From Strigamia acuminata (lineage: Eukaryota; Arthropoda; Chilopoda; Geophilomorpha; Linotaeniidae), in contig OX442317.1 of the NCBI GenBank assembly GCA_949358305.1, positions 15,752,491 to 15,816,490 of the forward strand: a stretch of DNA of 64,000 nt, in the 5' to 3' direction. This document shows positions 31,066-42,800 of the stretch, piece after piece. The notes under the pieces are model-generated. The model saw only the letters and a program-made list of their open reading frames with translations. It ran no database searches and was not told where the DNA came from. How positions within the stretch are numbered: the first letter of the stretch is position 1; every line of letters begins with the position of its first letter. Position numbers and translations under genes: made by a program.

Positions 31066-34000
31066 CTAGCGGCGATCTTGAATCAGATGTATAAAATCTG
31101 TTGTGCATTCTTGATCTGTCGTAGAAATTCGCTTCGTACGAGGTTGCAGTTGTGGAAGTTCACAACTTCTTTTCCTTTTCCTAAGGTTATAATCATGTTT
31201 TGGATTATTAACTACGATGTCGCTTTCTTTTGAAGCGGGTGTTGTAACTTCTTCGGGATCTAATTCCATATTAGCAGAATTATTTCCTAATTCTTGATTA
31301 TTTAATTCACTTGAATTATTTACGGTTGAACTTTCGTTCATCCAATCAGGGTTTGGGTGATTCTCTACTCTTCCACTCTTTTGGTCGAGTGTCCAAGTCT
31401 CAATCGGGTAAGATGGGATATAAGGTGAGAGATCATCAGTATTTATGGATGGTTCTATTGATCCATCAACTAATTTTCTCAACTTATAAGCACCTCCAGG
31501 TAAAACTTCCGTAATTTCCCACGGTCCATCTCGTTTCTCGGCGAAACCTTTAGTAATTCCTTTCTCTTTATTTGAAAGGATGTGAGTGGCTTTCCATACC
31601 AAATCACCGACAGTATATTCACAAATGTGAAATTTATTTCTGTGAATCTTGTCGTGTCTCTCATAATTTGCTTGAATACGCAAATGCATCTCTTGATGTG
31701 CTCGACGTAAAATTCCAAGTAAATTATATACGTATTCTTCCGGGTTATTCTTGTCAAATGCATTTGCATGTTGAATGATCCGAGGATCAAAGGGAAGAGG
31801 TACATTTCTTCCTGTGTTCAATAAGAATGGCGTTGCGCCTGTAGCTTCTGATTTAGCCGTTCTCGAGGCAAATGCAAATTCGTTTAAGAATCTCGGCCAA
31901 TGGGAGTGAATGTCTGAATAAAGAGCCAGCATTATTTTGATGTCTCTATTGGCCCTTTCCGTAGGATTGGCCTGAGCGTGATATGGACTCACATGAGCCA
32001 TTCTGATGTTGTGTTTTTTACAAAACTCTTCATAAATCGTGGATATGAATTGGCTCCCGTTATCACTAACAATTTTCTTTGGGTATCCCCATCTATGAAT
32101 CACTTCTCCTAACCTATTCACAATAGATTCACTAGATGCCTTACTTAAAGGGAATAATTCTACCCATTTAGTACATTGATCTATAATTACTAATACAAAT
32201 CTGTATTGGCTTCTTCCTGTCGGTTTGGGACCCATTAAATCAATGCAGATTACTTCCCACGGGTAAGACATGTTATGAGGAGTGTAACTCGCTCTATGCT
32301 TCTTATGTTGACAGGGCTTGTATTGCTGGCAATGAATACAACTTCGGACGTAATTGCGAGTATCTTTATTCATCTTCGGCCAGTAATATATAAGTTTTGC
32401 TCGTTCGAGCGTCTTACTCATCCCTGCATGTCCACTTAATGGATGTCCGTGACAGGCAAACAGTACTCTTCGTACTAATGACGGTGGAATGACAGCTTTA
32501 AATCCGTTTCCAGAGTCATTCAATTCCTCTTCAAACGTTGGTTTGAAATAAATCAGCATTTCATTACCATTTTCTTCTTGAAAATCTAATTGGTAACCTT
32601 GGACTGCTTTCATCCATTCTTTAGTTTTCTTAAACTTTCTTTGTTCGATTTCATCTCGTTTCAGATGATCGATTATCATTCTACACTCTTTGTCGGCTAG
32701 TTGAGCTTCTATAATTTCTTCTCGAGTCGGTGGAACTTCCTTTAAAACTTCCGTTAAAGCACTAAATAGTGTTTCTTCTGTAGCTTCATCCATTTTCTCC
32801 CCCTTTTCCAAAGTATTGTATAATAATTTGGAATAATCGAAATGAAGCTGCACATTCGTTAGAAATTGGCAATCTTCTTTATTATTCCTTCGAATAATTT
32901 CTCGATTTCCGTCCCATTCTGGCCAGAATTGAGTAATCTCGATTGGCTCACAATAATCATTCTCTGGAATGTCTTCGATCTCCAAAGGCGCTCTCGAGAA
33001 GGCGTCGGCAACTTGGTTCTGGGTACCTCGTCGATATTTAATCTTAAAGGCGCCACATTGAAGTTTAATTGCCCAACGACCAAATCGTCCCGATGGTTCT
33101 GGTGTTCCCATTAGCCATTTTAATGCTTCGGCGTCTGATTCCAAAGTAAATGTCGTATATTCGATATACGGTCGGAATTTGTCGACTGCCCACACTACTG
33201 CTAAACACTCGAGTTCGGGTGTTGAGTAGCGTACTTCTGCCCCTCGTAAGACTCGACTAGCATAAGCTACGGGTCTAGGAGTCATGATCATTTCTCTTTT
33301 TCCTTCATCGAAGAATTCCACATCTTGGCATAACACACTACCAAGTCCATCATGTGATGCGTCTGTCAAGATTACGAATGGTTTCATCATATCTGGCATT
33401 AACAAAACTTGTGTTTCGTCACATAAAATATTTTTTATTGTTTCAAAAGCTTTCTCTTGTTCTTCTCCCCATTCGAACACTGCTTTATCATGCATCATGC
33501 TAGTTAGAGGCCTAGCAAATTTTGCATGTTCGGGAATAAATTTCCGGAAGAAATTTGACAAGCCATGAAATCGTTGAATATCCTTGGAATTCTTAGGAGT
33601 TGGATATTTCCTAACGGATACTATCTTGTCTGGGTCAGGTGCTAATCCGGTTGGAGTTATCAAATGACCCAAAAATTTGAGTGTAGTTTTTCCAAATTTT
33701 GATTTTTCCTTATTTACTGATAAGTTGGCCTTATCTAGTCTTTCCAACACATCTTTGATATGTTCAAGATGTTTCTCCCAAGTGGTGGAGAAGATTATCA
33801 CGTCGTCCAAATAGACTAACGCGTGTTTGTATAATGCTTCGCCCATCACTCGTTCCATTAAGAACTGAAATGTACACGGCGCATTGCAAAGACCAAAAGG
33901 CATGCGGACAAATTGGTAATTGCCTTTCGGAGTATAAAAGGCTGTTTTCTGTCTATCTTCCTCGTCCATCTCGACCTGATAATAACCTTTGGTAAGGTCA

Positions 34001-35360
34001 AGAGACGTGAAATATTTTGCCTGATTTGTATTGTGGAGTAACAAATCAATACTTGGCATTTGTATGGCGTTGATTTCGGTGATTGCATTCAACCACCGAT
34101 AATCGATACATAAACGATAAGTACCATTTGGTTTGGCTACGATTACTGGATGACTTATGTAAGGTCCAGTAGCTCTTTCAATCAAATTATCCGCTTCTAA
34201 TTCTTCTACTAATTTAGTCATAATGGCTATTTTAGCAGGGTTATACATTCGAAATGGTTGTTTTTTCCACGTTACATCCTTTTTAAAGGTGATCTTATGC
34301 TTTATTATGTTAGTACATCCGACTTTATCTCTAAAGACGTTCTTAACACTAGCAATTACTTCGCGTAATTTACTTTTTTCCTCATCTGAACAGTCACAAT
34401 CCTTTACCAGCAATTCTTCCCAATTATCTGGCGTGTGTGTGGCTGTTGCGTTGTCAGTCAACACTTGTACTCGAGCTAAATTACAATTTAACTCGTCAGT
34501 TTCGTAGGGTGCAGTCCAGTCGGACTTGCTGTCGCAAGTAAATACAGCTCGTGCTGGATTTAAATTAATTTTGGTTCGGCGCATAAAATTATGTCCGATA
34601 ATTAATCCACACACATTATTATCCAAAATGATAAAATTTATCGGTGTGAATTCTGCTCCATCTGCCCATTGTACACACAAAGTAATTTGTCCCAGTGGAA
34701 TATGAGTAACTCCAACTGCACAAACTCTCATGTGTTTTGGACAATCTTGTATGAAATCGGGAGATGCACAAGTTTTACTTAGTAATTGCAACCCAATAAA
34801 ACACTGTGTGGCTCCTGAGTCCATCAAAGCATTATAGGTGAGTCCACCTATTGTAATTTTCATTCGGGGGTCGTCGATGTGATTTCCCAATTTATTAATT
34901 CGTTCGATGCCATCTTTTCGTTTTAACTGACTCTCGTTAATGTAAGATTTTAATCTCGCAAATCTGGAGGATTTGGAGTCGGGATTCAAATTATCAATCA
35001 TTGATTGTAAATTCTCGAATACTCCTCCACTAGAACTGGTGGATTCATCACGAATATTAAGATTGGATGTATCTTGTATCAATCTAGCTAAAGATTCGTC
35101 CCCCTTATCTAGAGAAAACAGGTCGTCGTGAAAATTCAAGAACGGGTTTGCTGTCTCCTCTGCCGGAAAGGGCGTATTTGATGCGATTTTAAACTTATAA
35201 TTCCAGTTCCTTTTCCGTGTCTTCCGGTTAGGACGAGCACGCTTAATTTCTTTATCTTGAATAGTTAATTTATCCAAAGTTTCGGAAAGTGCTTGTTCCA
35301 AGTCTGGTGGTAAAATTCCTTCGGAATTATTAATAGGGGGTTCGAAGACCCCCGCCACTA
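31066..35360 (-). CDS. outer element Pol: protease, RT, RNase H, integrase (1,430 aa)
   Basis: Open from the gag/pol overlap to the stop at 31066. The first codon shown is GTG; translation most likely enters by -1 frameshift from gag. Domains, residues from 35358: aspartic protease LMDSGATQCFIG near 180; reverse transcriptase with CIDYRWLN, MPFGLCNAP and YLDD near 516; RNase H with TDASHDGLGSVL and LECLAVVWAVDKFRPY; integrase zinc finger HGHPLSGH ... CIHCQ near 968-1006; core with D in DLMGPKP (about 1038), D in VSDNGSQF (about 1093) and E in NPTERANRD (about 1131). The C-terminal end is basic (YNLRKRKRS). RNase H has LESDAEALKWL where TDHEALKWL is usual. The frame is uninterrupted and all catalytic motifs are present. 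Confidence 0.93.
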
Positions 35361-35367
35361 GTTTTTT
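35336..35367 (-). promoter_or_regulatory. -1 ribosomal frameshift signal at gag/pol junction of the outer element
   Basis: On the minus strand the gag frame ends with heptamer A AAA AAC (35361-35367), directly followed by the gag stop TAG (35358-35360). After a 7-nt spacer comes a 6-bp GC-rich hairpin GGGGGT / ACCCCC with six-base loop CTTCGA (35336-35353). Pol continues in the -1 frame. Slippery site, spacer and stem have the geometry known from retroviruses; A AAA AAC is one of the most efficient heptamers known. Function is inferred. Confidence 0.88.
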
Positions 35368-35688
35368 GGAACTGGTGGAGTTTCAGTACTTGGTGCTGTA
35401 GTAGCGTTCTTCGGGTCTAAGAATTTACTAAATAAATCCGACACTGTCTTACTTATCGTAGTTTGCATACTATTATGCATATCAGTTTTTAATTCTTCCA
35501 TTTTTTGATCAATAGACTCGGCAGTTACCCAATTTTGGCGTGGTCGCTTAAATTCATTCGGCTGCTGATTGATGCTATTGTTATTGGAATTATTATTTCC
35601 AGGGAAATTATTACTAAATTTTCGCTTTGGAAGCAAAGGACATTCTCTTTTGAAATGACCTGGTTGTTTACAGTGAAAACATTTCCCT
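35358..35688 (-). pseudogene. outer element Gag, C-terminal part (nucleocapsid), separated by inner element
   Basis: Second part of the outer gag. It contains zinc knuckle CFHCKQPGHFKREC (CX2CX4HX4C), an Asn-rich stretch and the end at TAG 35358-35360. With the duplicated target bases discounted, it is in the same frame as the first part at 47522-49572; together they would be 794 codons including the stop. The break is therefore only the inner insertion. Confidence 0.9.
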
Positions 35689-35692
35689 GTCG

Positions 35693-36324
35693 TGTCGTGA
35701 TTCGACTTTGTGGTTAAAGATAATAAATAATACACTCGGGAATACAATATACTTCAAATACTGCTTTATTAAAACACGCTTACTAATACAAATATAAGTT
35801 AAGATGTTTCCTGTGGTGGTCCTCGGATTCGGCTGCGAATACGAGTTGCCGCTAAACAATGGCGGATCCAATTGTTTAGTCCTACGCGTGGTCTGTGTTT
35901 GTTGTCTAGGGTATTTCCACGTGTTATTATGAACACGCGAGAATTCGCTTTCTCGTGCGAATTAAACGAATGTCGTTCGGATACTTATTCTAGCGTAGTC
36001 TGGCTACGCTAAATAAGTGTGGCTTGTTGTACAGTTGAATGGTCAGCGGGCACCGGTCCTCGATCAATCCGTGAAACGGCCTGAAAGGTGAGGTAAATGG
36101 TGCTCTTGCTGAGATTGGTGTAACTGTAGTGTCGTTTCCGGTCAAGCGTTGGCGTTATATATTAACCGGAAATGACGTCATATGCAAATCATTGTGATTA
36201 TGCAGGCTCGCAGAAACGAGAGACTAGCCAGTCTAGTCACCGTTCCTGGCGCACTCTAGTGTCCAGAATTAATAATGAGATAATTACCACTAATTATATC
36301 TTCTGGTGATGCCGAATCACCACA
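35693..36324 (-). repeat. inner element 3' LTR (632 bp) and polypurine tract
   Basis: Same sequence as 46890-47521 by eye. On the minus strand it is preceded by the purine tract CTCGGGGAGGGACG (36325-36338). Bases 36339-36551 are 3' untranslated sequence with no other feature. Confidence 0.95.
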
Positions 36325-36551
36325 CGTCCCTCCCCGAGAATGAACTATCGGGACCCTCTAAATAACAATGGAAAAACATCATCTCAGAAAACAAATGCTT
36401 TTATTATAGTGAGGATGAGGCGATGAATAAAAATTATTATACACTTTAAAATTTACTATATGTTTTTAAATAAGAGAATTGTTCGTAAAGACATGATTAA
36501 CTTATGACTAGAAAGGATTTTCCTTTTTTACAAGAGCTATCGGAAGGTGTT

Positions 36552-39500
36552 CTATTTCTTTAGATTGTCGGCGTAGCTCGTTTTATCCTCCGAACTGGGT
36601 TTGTCCAGGTTAGGAGATGTGGTCAATCTAGACGAGTAATCCGTCGGATCCTCGCTTTCATTCAGGTAGAATCGTAGATGGCCGGGAGGCTCCAAAGGGT
36701 TTCCTGTTCTCTCATGAGCCCAAATTTGGGGTAGGAAAGGGGCCATGCCCTGGTTCGTGTGATAGATCCTTTGCGCTTCGGCGGCGCTGGTTGGCGCTCG
36801 ATGGGCTCGGAGTAGTCGCTGGTGCTGGATAAACATGTCGTTTCCTGGCCCAGCTTCAATAGCCTTTTTCATCCACACGTAAAGGGAGAAGCCGCGATCC
36901 GGAGTTTGCAGCAACTTTTGCTTAGTGTCTTCGGTTAAGGATAAGCCTGGATAGTACAATGTTAGTCTCGGAGCGATCCGGGGTGGCGTTGGTTCTGGAG
37001 CCTTATCCTGCGGCTGTGGACGAAGCATCGTCGATTTGGTCTTTTTCTTCGCAAGTTGGACTGGTTTGGCCAGTTGCTCGGGAGCTTTCTTCTTCTTGAT
37101 GGGTGGGGGAGGAGGAGGCGGAATCGAATCTGTCGAGTCCAGGTCCTCCATGACGGTATCGGCGGCTGGAAGCGCCGGAGGTGGATTCCGAATGGCAGCT
37201 CGCACGTTTTGGTATGAGGCCTCTGGATCCGGGTCCTGGGCCACCATTTGGGCTCGAATTACGGCCGCCGAGGGTACCAGGCGCGTCCAACTGTCTACGA
37301 GAGCTGGCGGGACCTGGAAACCTTCGTGGGCCACCACGATCCAGGCTGCTACAGCAACACGTGCGTTTCGGAAGGTGGCGGCGGCCAGCAAAATCGACAT
37401 CAAGTCGGTAATGGCAACCACGATCCTCGTGTTCCAATTTGGATGATCCCGATTCTTGTTCTGCGTATATTCAATCGAGATTCGCTGAAGATTTGTGATG
37501 ACGTTCTGGATCACATTTTGTTGGTACGAATCCATTTCGCACAAAAGTGCTCTGGCCTGCTCCACGGTTGTGACATCCAGGAATTGTTGCAACGTTACTT
37601 CCGAAGGGTTGATTGGAGTCGAGGCTTGGATGACTGCTGGGGCTGGCAACATCGGGTTGGGTCCCGTGGATGTCGTTGGCTGAGGCACAGATCTGACCAG
37701 ACGTCTTGATTTTTCCGGCTCGGGCTTGTCCCAAATAATCGGAGTTCTCGTTGAAGTTGAAGCTTCGGGGATAGTTGGGAGAGGTTCGACTTTGGCTGGT
37801 CCAAAGCGGGTTTCTCGATGTTTGAGTTGTTCTTCAGAACTCAGTGCCGGTGCGCCGATTATCACTTTCTTGCGAAAGGCGCTTGGGAGGCTGACGCTGG
37901 AGGTTACGCTTCCCGTCTTCGAGAGTTCCGGCTTGATGAAAGCGCTTGGCGCCGTTTCTAGACTCGAGGCGGTAGAGGGAGTCGGGCGGTAGATTGGTTT
38001 CGGCTGCATTTGCTGGTATTTCATAACCACCGCGAGGAGATCCGCCTGAGTATACATCTTCTTCTGCTCGGGGACCTCGTCGATAATTACCTCGTCGTCG
38101 ATCTTCATTGGTTCGGGACTGTCCCGAATTGATCGTGTATCTTGATAGCGTCTCCTATCTCGCTGTCGTATTTCCTCTTCGCGATACGCTTTCCATGAAC
38201 GTGTGCGACTCTCCGATCCTCTCCTTCTTCGTTCGTCTTGTAGACGGAGGTTCTCTCGTTCACGTCGGGCTTTCTCATCACGTTCGCGTAGGAACTCCTC
38301 TCGGTGTCTGTTCCACGCTTCTCTGTTTTCCTCCCGCCGTCTGAAGTAATTTCTACGATAGTCGTCCCAACTTTCTTGGTTCTTATCGCGTCGGCGTTGA
38401 TCTTCTCGGCAGTCGGGGCGTTCGCGCACATTCTCTTTTCTTCGACTGTTTGACGGGGCGTCCCTGGATTGAAATCGTGATATTTTTGGGAAATCAGTCT
38501 TCCCTAGGCGAGAGAAAGCGCTTGGTTTGGCCAGGCGTTTCTTTGTCGCGGGTTTCTTATTCTGCGCGCTGCTGGAAGTGCTTGGCTTGTCCAGGCATTG
38601 TTTCTTCGCTGAGCAGCCTCCTTCGTCGTGCTCGTTGGAGAGACGTTTCTCGGCCTTCTGGCGTTTGCGACCAAAAAATCCCAAAAAATGCAATTGGTGC
38701 ATTGCTCGCTGCGAGGTGATAAATCCGTGCCTCGGTCTCCAATCTGGGCGGTCGGGCCGGTCTTCGCGGATCTGTTGGAGCCAAGTCTTAATTTCCTCGG
38801 TCGAGTAACCGTCCGGCTGCAGATAATCGAAAACATCGTCATGAGCGGTCCGCCTCACCTCCTCGTAATACGCCATATGGATTTCGTATTTTTCTTCCTC
38901 CGTTTCGGCGTCGCGCCATTGTTCGTACACTTCCCATCCCCGTTGGTCGTCTGGAAAGGCGGCTCGTATTAGTGGATTCGGGATTGGCGCCGGCGGATCC
39001 ATATTTCTAGAAATTACCGCCCGTAAAGCTGCTTGGTGTTGGCGCGGCATGTAGTGGATCAACGTTTGCTGGCTAGACCAGTAGCGGCTGATCGCACGAG
39101 ATAATAAAAGGCGAATTCTCCATGGTTCAAAGTCGACCGATTCTTCGAGCGCCTGTCGGAACAGTGTGGGGATGACTTCACGCCATAAGCTGCCTGCGGA
39201 AACTCTTTTCGGGTCGATTTGCCCCCACGTAGTGCGATATCCGTCCTAAATATTAGAATATTAATGAATATATTAGGATCGTTGATTAATTTGTCATATT
39301 TTTTAGAGATTCTTTCGTCTAACACAAGATGGCGTCATGGTCGGCCATGTGCTTTTCGACCACGTGTCTTGAAGTTACTTTTTCTTTCGACATTTAATTA
39401 ATTTTGGCAATTTGTCACTTAAAGTTAAATTCTTTCTTCGTTCGTGGTCAGTCCACGAACTTATTTCGTATTTTTAATTATCGATAATTGAATTTTTTCT

Positions 39501-39663
39501 ATTTTTTACTTACGTCGGGTTGGGCATCGGGTTCATTGGGTTCGTCCCAATTTCCCTCTTCGTTGTTTACGACGATTTGCAATAAATCCACTTGATCTTC
39601 GTCGTCATCCTCGGAAGCGTTGTTTACGGCCCGTTCAATTTCTTTCTTCCAATCATTTCTCAT
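36552..39663 (-). CDS. inner element ORF3, two exons, 947 aa, unknown function
   Basis: Exon 1 is 39514-39663: 50 codons from an ATG (MRNDWKKEIERAVNN), very acidic. It ends at a donor GAC|GTAAGT. Exon 2 is 36552-39245, starting after acceptor ATATTTAG with GACGGATAT and running open for 897 codons. A TAG sits immediately before exon 2 in frame, so the open frame begins at the splice site; the 268-bp intron (39246-39513) joins in phase. Exon 2 has W-rich N-terminal helices, a long Arg/Asp/Glu-rich repeat region (about residues 325-415, RRREENREAWNRHREE-like), proline-serine linkers, an alanine-rich helical segment and PPPPPPP-IKKKK near 757. There is no signal peptide or transmembrane span, so it is not a recognisable Env. 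It holds the env position after pol. A nucleic-acid-binding or particle-associated role is only a guess. Confidence 0.78.
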
Positions 39664-39881
39664 TTTTCGAAAATTAATTTGATACTTTGATTTACGGCTG
39701 CCTCGAGGTGATCGTCGCTTAGTCGGAGATGACAGTGATAATTGTGGGTCGGGTTAGAGGTTAACTATTAGTCTCATGTCGTCTTTGATTGGTTTGGCCA
39801 ATTAAGACGCATTGTGGGACGTAACAGGTGTCCCCCCTGTGGTTGTTTTTATCGATTGTTTGAGACAATGGCTGGAGTCGC

Positions 39882-42800
39882 TTATTGTTTTCCGACGAGT
39901 TTCCCGTCTTTTATGAACGGGTTTGGCTTGTGTCGACGCATACCGTATATTTTATCAGGTTTGAGGATTCTTGTAGTCTTATTTTTGTTTGATTGCTTTC
40001 CTTTTTTAGGAGATTCTTCGACTATTTCCTCCCTCTCCGAAATCTCATCCGGGGCGTCGGCCGCTTCGTGTAACTCATCTTGAACTAAATTGGTTGGGCC
40101 AGTTTGTTCATCTAAAAACATGTCGCGAATAATTGGATTTTGCGCTGGTTTCGTCTGATATTCCGTCCAAGCCTCTTGAGGAAACTCAGGTAAGTATGGA
40201 GTTAATTCTCGGGCGTGGATCGATCTAAAATTAACGTTGTCTGCCAATCTTTTTAGCTTGAAAGCGTTTCCGCCGTGGGCTTCGAGTATGACGTACGGGC
40301 CGTCGCGTTTGTCTGCTAGGCCTGCGTGGATCCCCTTATCGGCGCTGGACTGAATATGTGTGTCTTTCCAGACGAGGTCATTGACTTTAAAATTGCAGAA
40401 GGGCCGATCCTTTCCAGCAATGCTAATACGATCTCTCATGTCGAATATGTGTGACATCATGTGTTGATAAGTGGCCGAAATTATTTGCTCCAATCTATCG
40501 ACATAAATATGAGGCTTCTCGGGATCGATTTCCAGTATTTCCTCCGGTATTCGCGGGTCCCAGGGCACTCTGAGTTCCCGAGCGAAGTTTAGAAACGCGG
40601 GAGAGAATTTGCGATTCCTCGAGATCGTCGTGCGGATGCTGAAGGCAATTTCACGAAGATATTCGTCCCAGCTGGAGTGAACATCGGTGAAAATGGCCAG
40701 CGCATATTTTATGTCGCGATTTAACCTTTCGACGGGATTGGCCCGTGGATTATAGGTTGATGTGTATGATGTCTCGATGTCGAATTTTTTACAGAAGTCT
40801 TTATACAAATTTGACGCAAACTGTGGTCCATTATCGGAAATTAGTTTCCGAGGGAATCCGAAATGAAGCGCCACTTCGTACAAACATCGAATGATTTTCT
40901 GCTTCGTTGGTCTCTCCATTGGAAAGAGCTCGGGCCATCCGGTCGCGACATCCATGATTACTAAAATATATTTGTTTTTATTGGATGACGTGGGTTTTGG
41001 GCCCATTAAATCCACGCTCCAGCAGTCGAAGGGTGCGAAGGGGCCAAGTGAGATTCTTTCGTAATTCTTGGGCGTCCTAGGTTTGCACGCTTGGCATCTG
41101 GGGCAGTGGTGAATGAAACGAACAATGTCTCGGGTCATTTTGGGCCAAAAATATAGTTGGTTCGCACGGTAGATTGTTCTGGCCACTCCAGAATGTCCGG
41201 CGAGTGGGTGTCCGTGGACCATCCACAGAAACCTTGTTAGCAGACTCCTGGGTATTACGACTTTCATCGAAGTACCTGTCTCCGTCAGATCATCGCGGAA
41301 ATTCGGGTGGTGTTTTAATAGAAGTCCATCCTCGATTAAGTACGTGGAGGCTTCTCTTTCGAATTCTTCGCGTTGGATTTCGTCGAAATTCTTGTCGGGA
41401 AATTTTTTATCCGTGATGAAGTCTCGATAAGTTTTACAGAAGTCGTCTGTCATTTGGGCGGCTATTAATTCGTCCCTGGTGGGTGGCTTGCTGTTCGTCC
41501 CCTTGCTTACGTGGGCGACGAATGCTCGAACGTACTTGTCGGAGATTCGAGGTTCTATCGTTAGCTCGTAATTTGGGTGAGCGTCCTTGACAGACTGGTA
41601 CGCTCGGAGCCAATAATTGTAGTAATTTTGGTCTCCTGACTCGAGTTTCTCCTTGGGTAGTTCATTAAGCTTTTTAAATTCCCATTTTCGGACGGGGTTC
41701 GGACAGTAGAAGAGGCGTGAGTCGTCCTCTCCGCAGTCGGTCTCGTCTTCGGGGTCTGAAGCTGGGGCTCGTGAGAGGGCGTCCGCCACGACGTTGAATT
41801 TTCCGGGTCGGTATTCAATGATTAAGTCACAAGCCATTAATTCTAGCTGCCAGCGAGCCATTCTTCCGGACGGTTCCTTCAACGCCATTAACCATTTTAG
41901 AGCTTCGTGGTCGGTTTGTACGTTGAACTTGGTAAATTCCAGGTATGGTCTGAATTTTCGGATTGCCCAGACGACGGCTAGACATTCTAACTCAGTCGCA
42001 TTATAATTCTTTTCGGCTGCTTGTAATTTCCGGCTGATGAACATCGTCGGGACCTCTAATACCACTCCGTCGATGTCATGCTTTTGAAGCAGCGCGGCAC
42101 CTAGGCCAATTCGACTGGCGTCGGTGTGAAGAGTGAATTCTCGATTAAGATCCGGTAGGGGAATCCGTTTTACATCGATCAGCATTTGTTTTATTTTGTT
42201 AAACGATGTTTTGCAGTGGTCAGTCCACTCGAAATCTTTATCGTTGCGTAACAGATCTGTGATGGGCGCCGCGACGTCTGCCAAATTTGGGAGCAATCGG
42301 TTGAAGAAATTCACCATGCCCATGAAACGTTGGACTCCTTTTACATCTTCCGGGGCGGGGAACTGGCTAATGGCCTGGGTCTTTTTCGGGTCGATGGATA
42401 GGCCACCTGTTCCGACTGTGTAACCCAGGAATGCCAATTCTTTGCGGCAAAATTTACTTTTCCCTGGATGGATGTTTAGTCCGGCCTTTGTGAGTCGCTC
42501 CATGACGTCATTCACATGTATCAAGTGGTCTGTAAAGGTCTGGGAGACTATTACTATGTCGTCAAGATAAGCCCATGCGTATTTGTGTAAGGCATCGCCG
42601 AGAACTTTTTCTATTAGTTTTTGAAAGGTGGCGGGTGCGTTTACTAACCCGAAGGGCATTACATTAAACATCAGTCGACCCTGTGGTGCCCAAAAAGCTG
42701 TTTTCTCCTTATCCTCTTCCCGCAATTCAACCTGCCAGTAACCCTTGGACAAATCCATGGTCGTGACCCAGTTAAATGGGGCGAGTTCTCGTAAAATTGC

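Noticed and set aside
36552-39245. Host gene (the Arg/Asp/Glu-rich region resembles RNA-processing proteins)
   Set aside because: It lies between pol and the 3' LTR of a complete element with matched LTRs and on the same strand, so it belongs to the element. Low-complexity charged sequence alone does not show homology.
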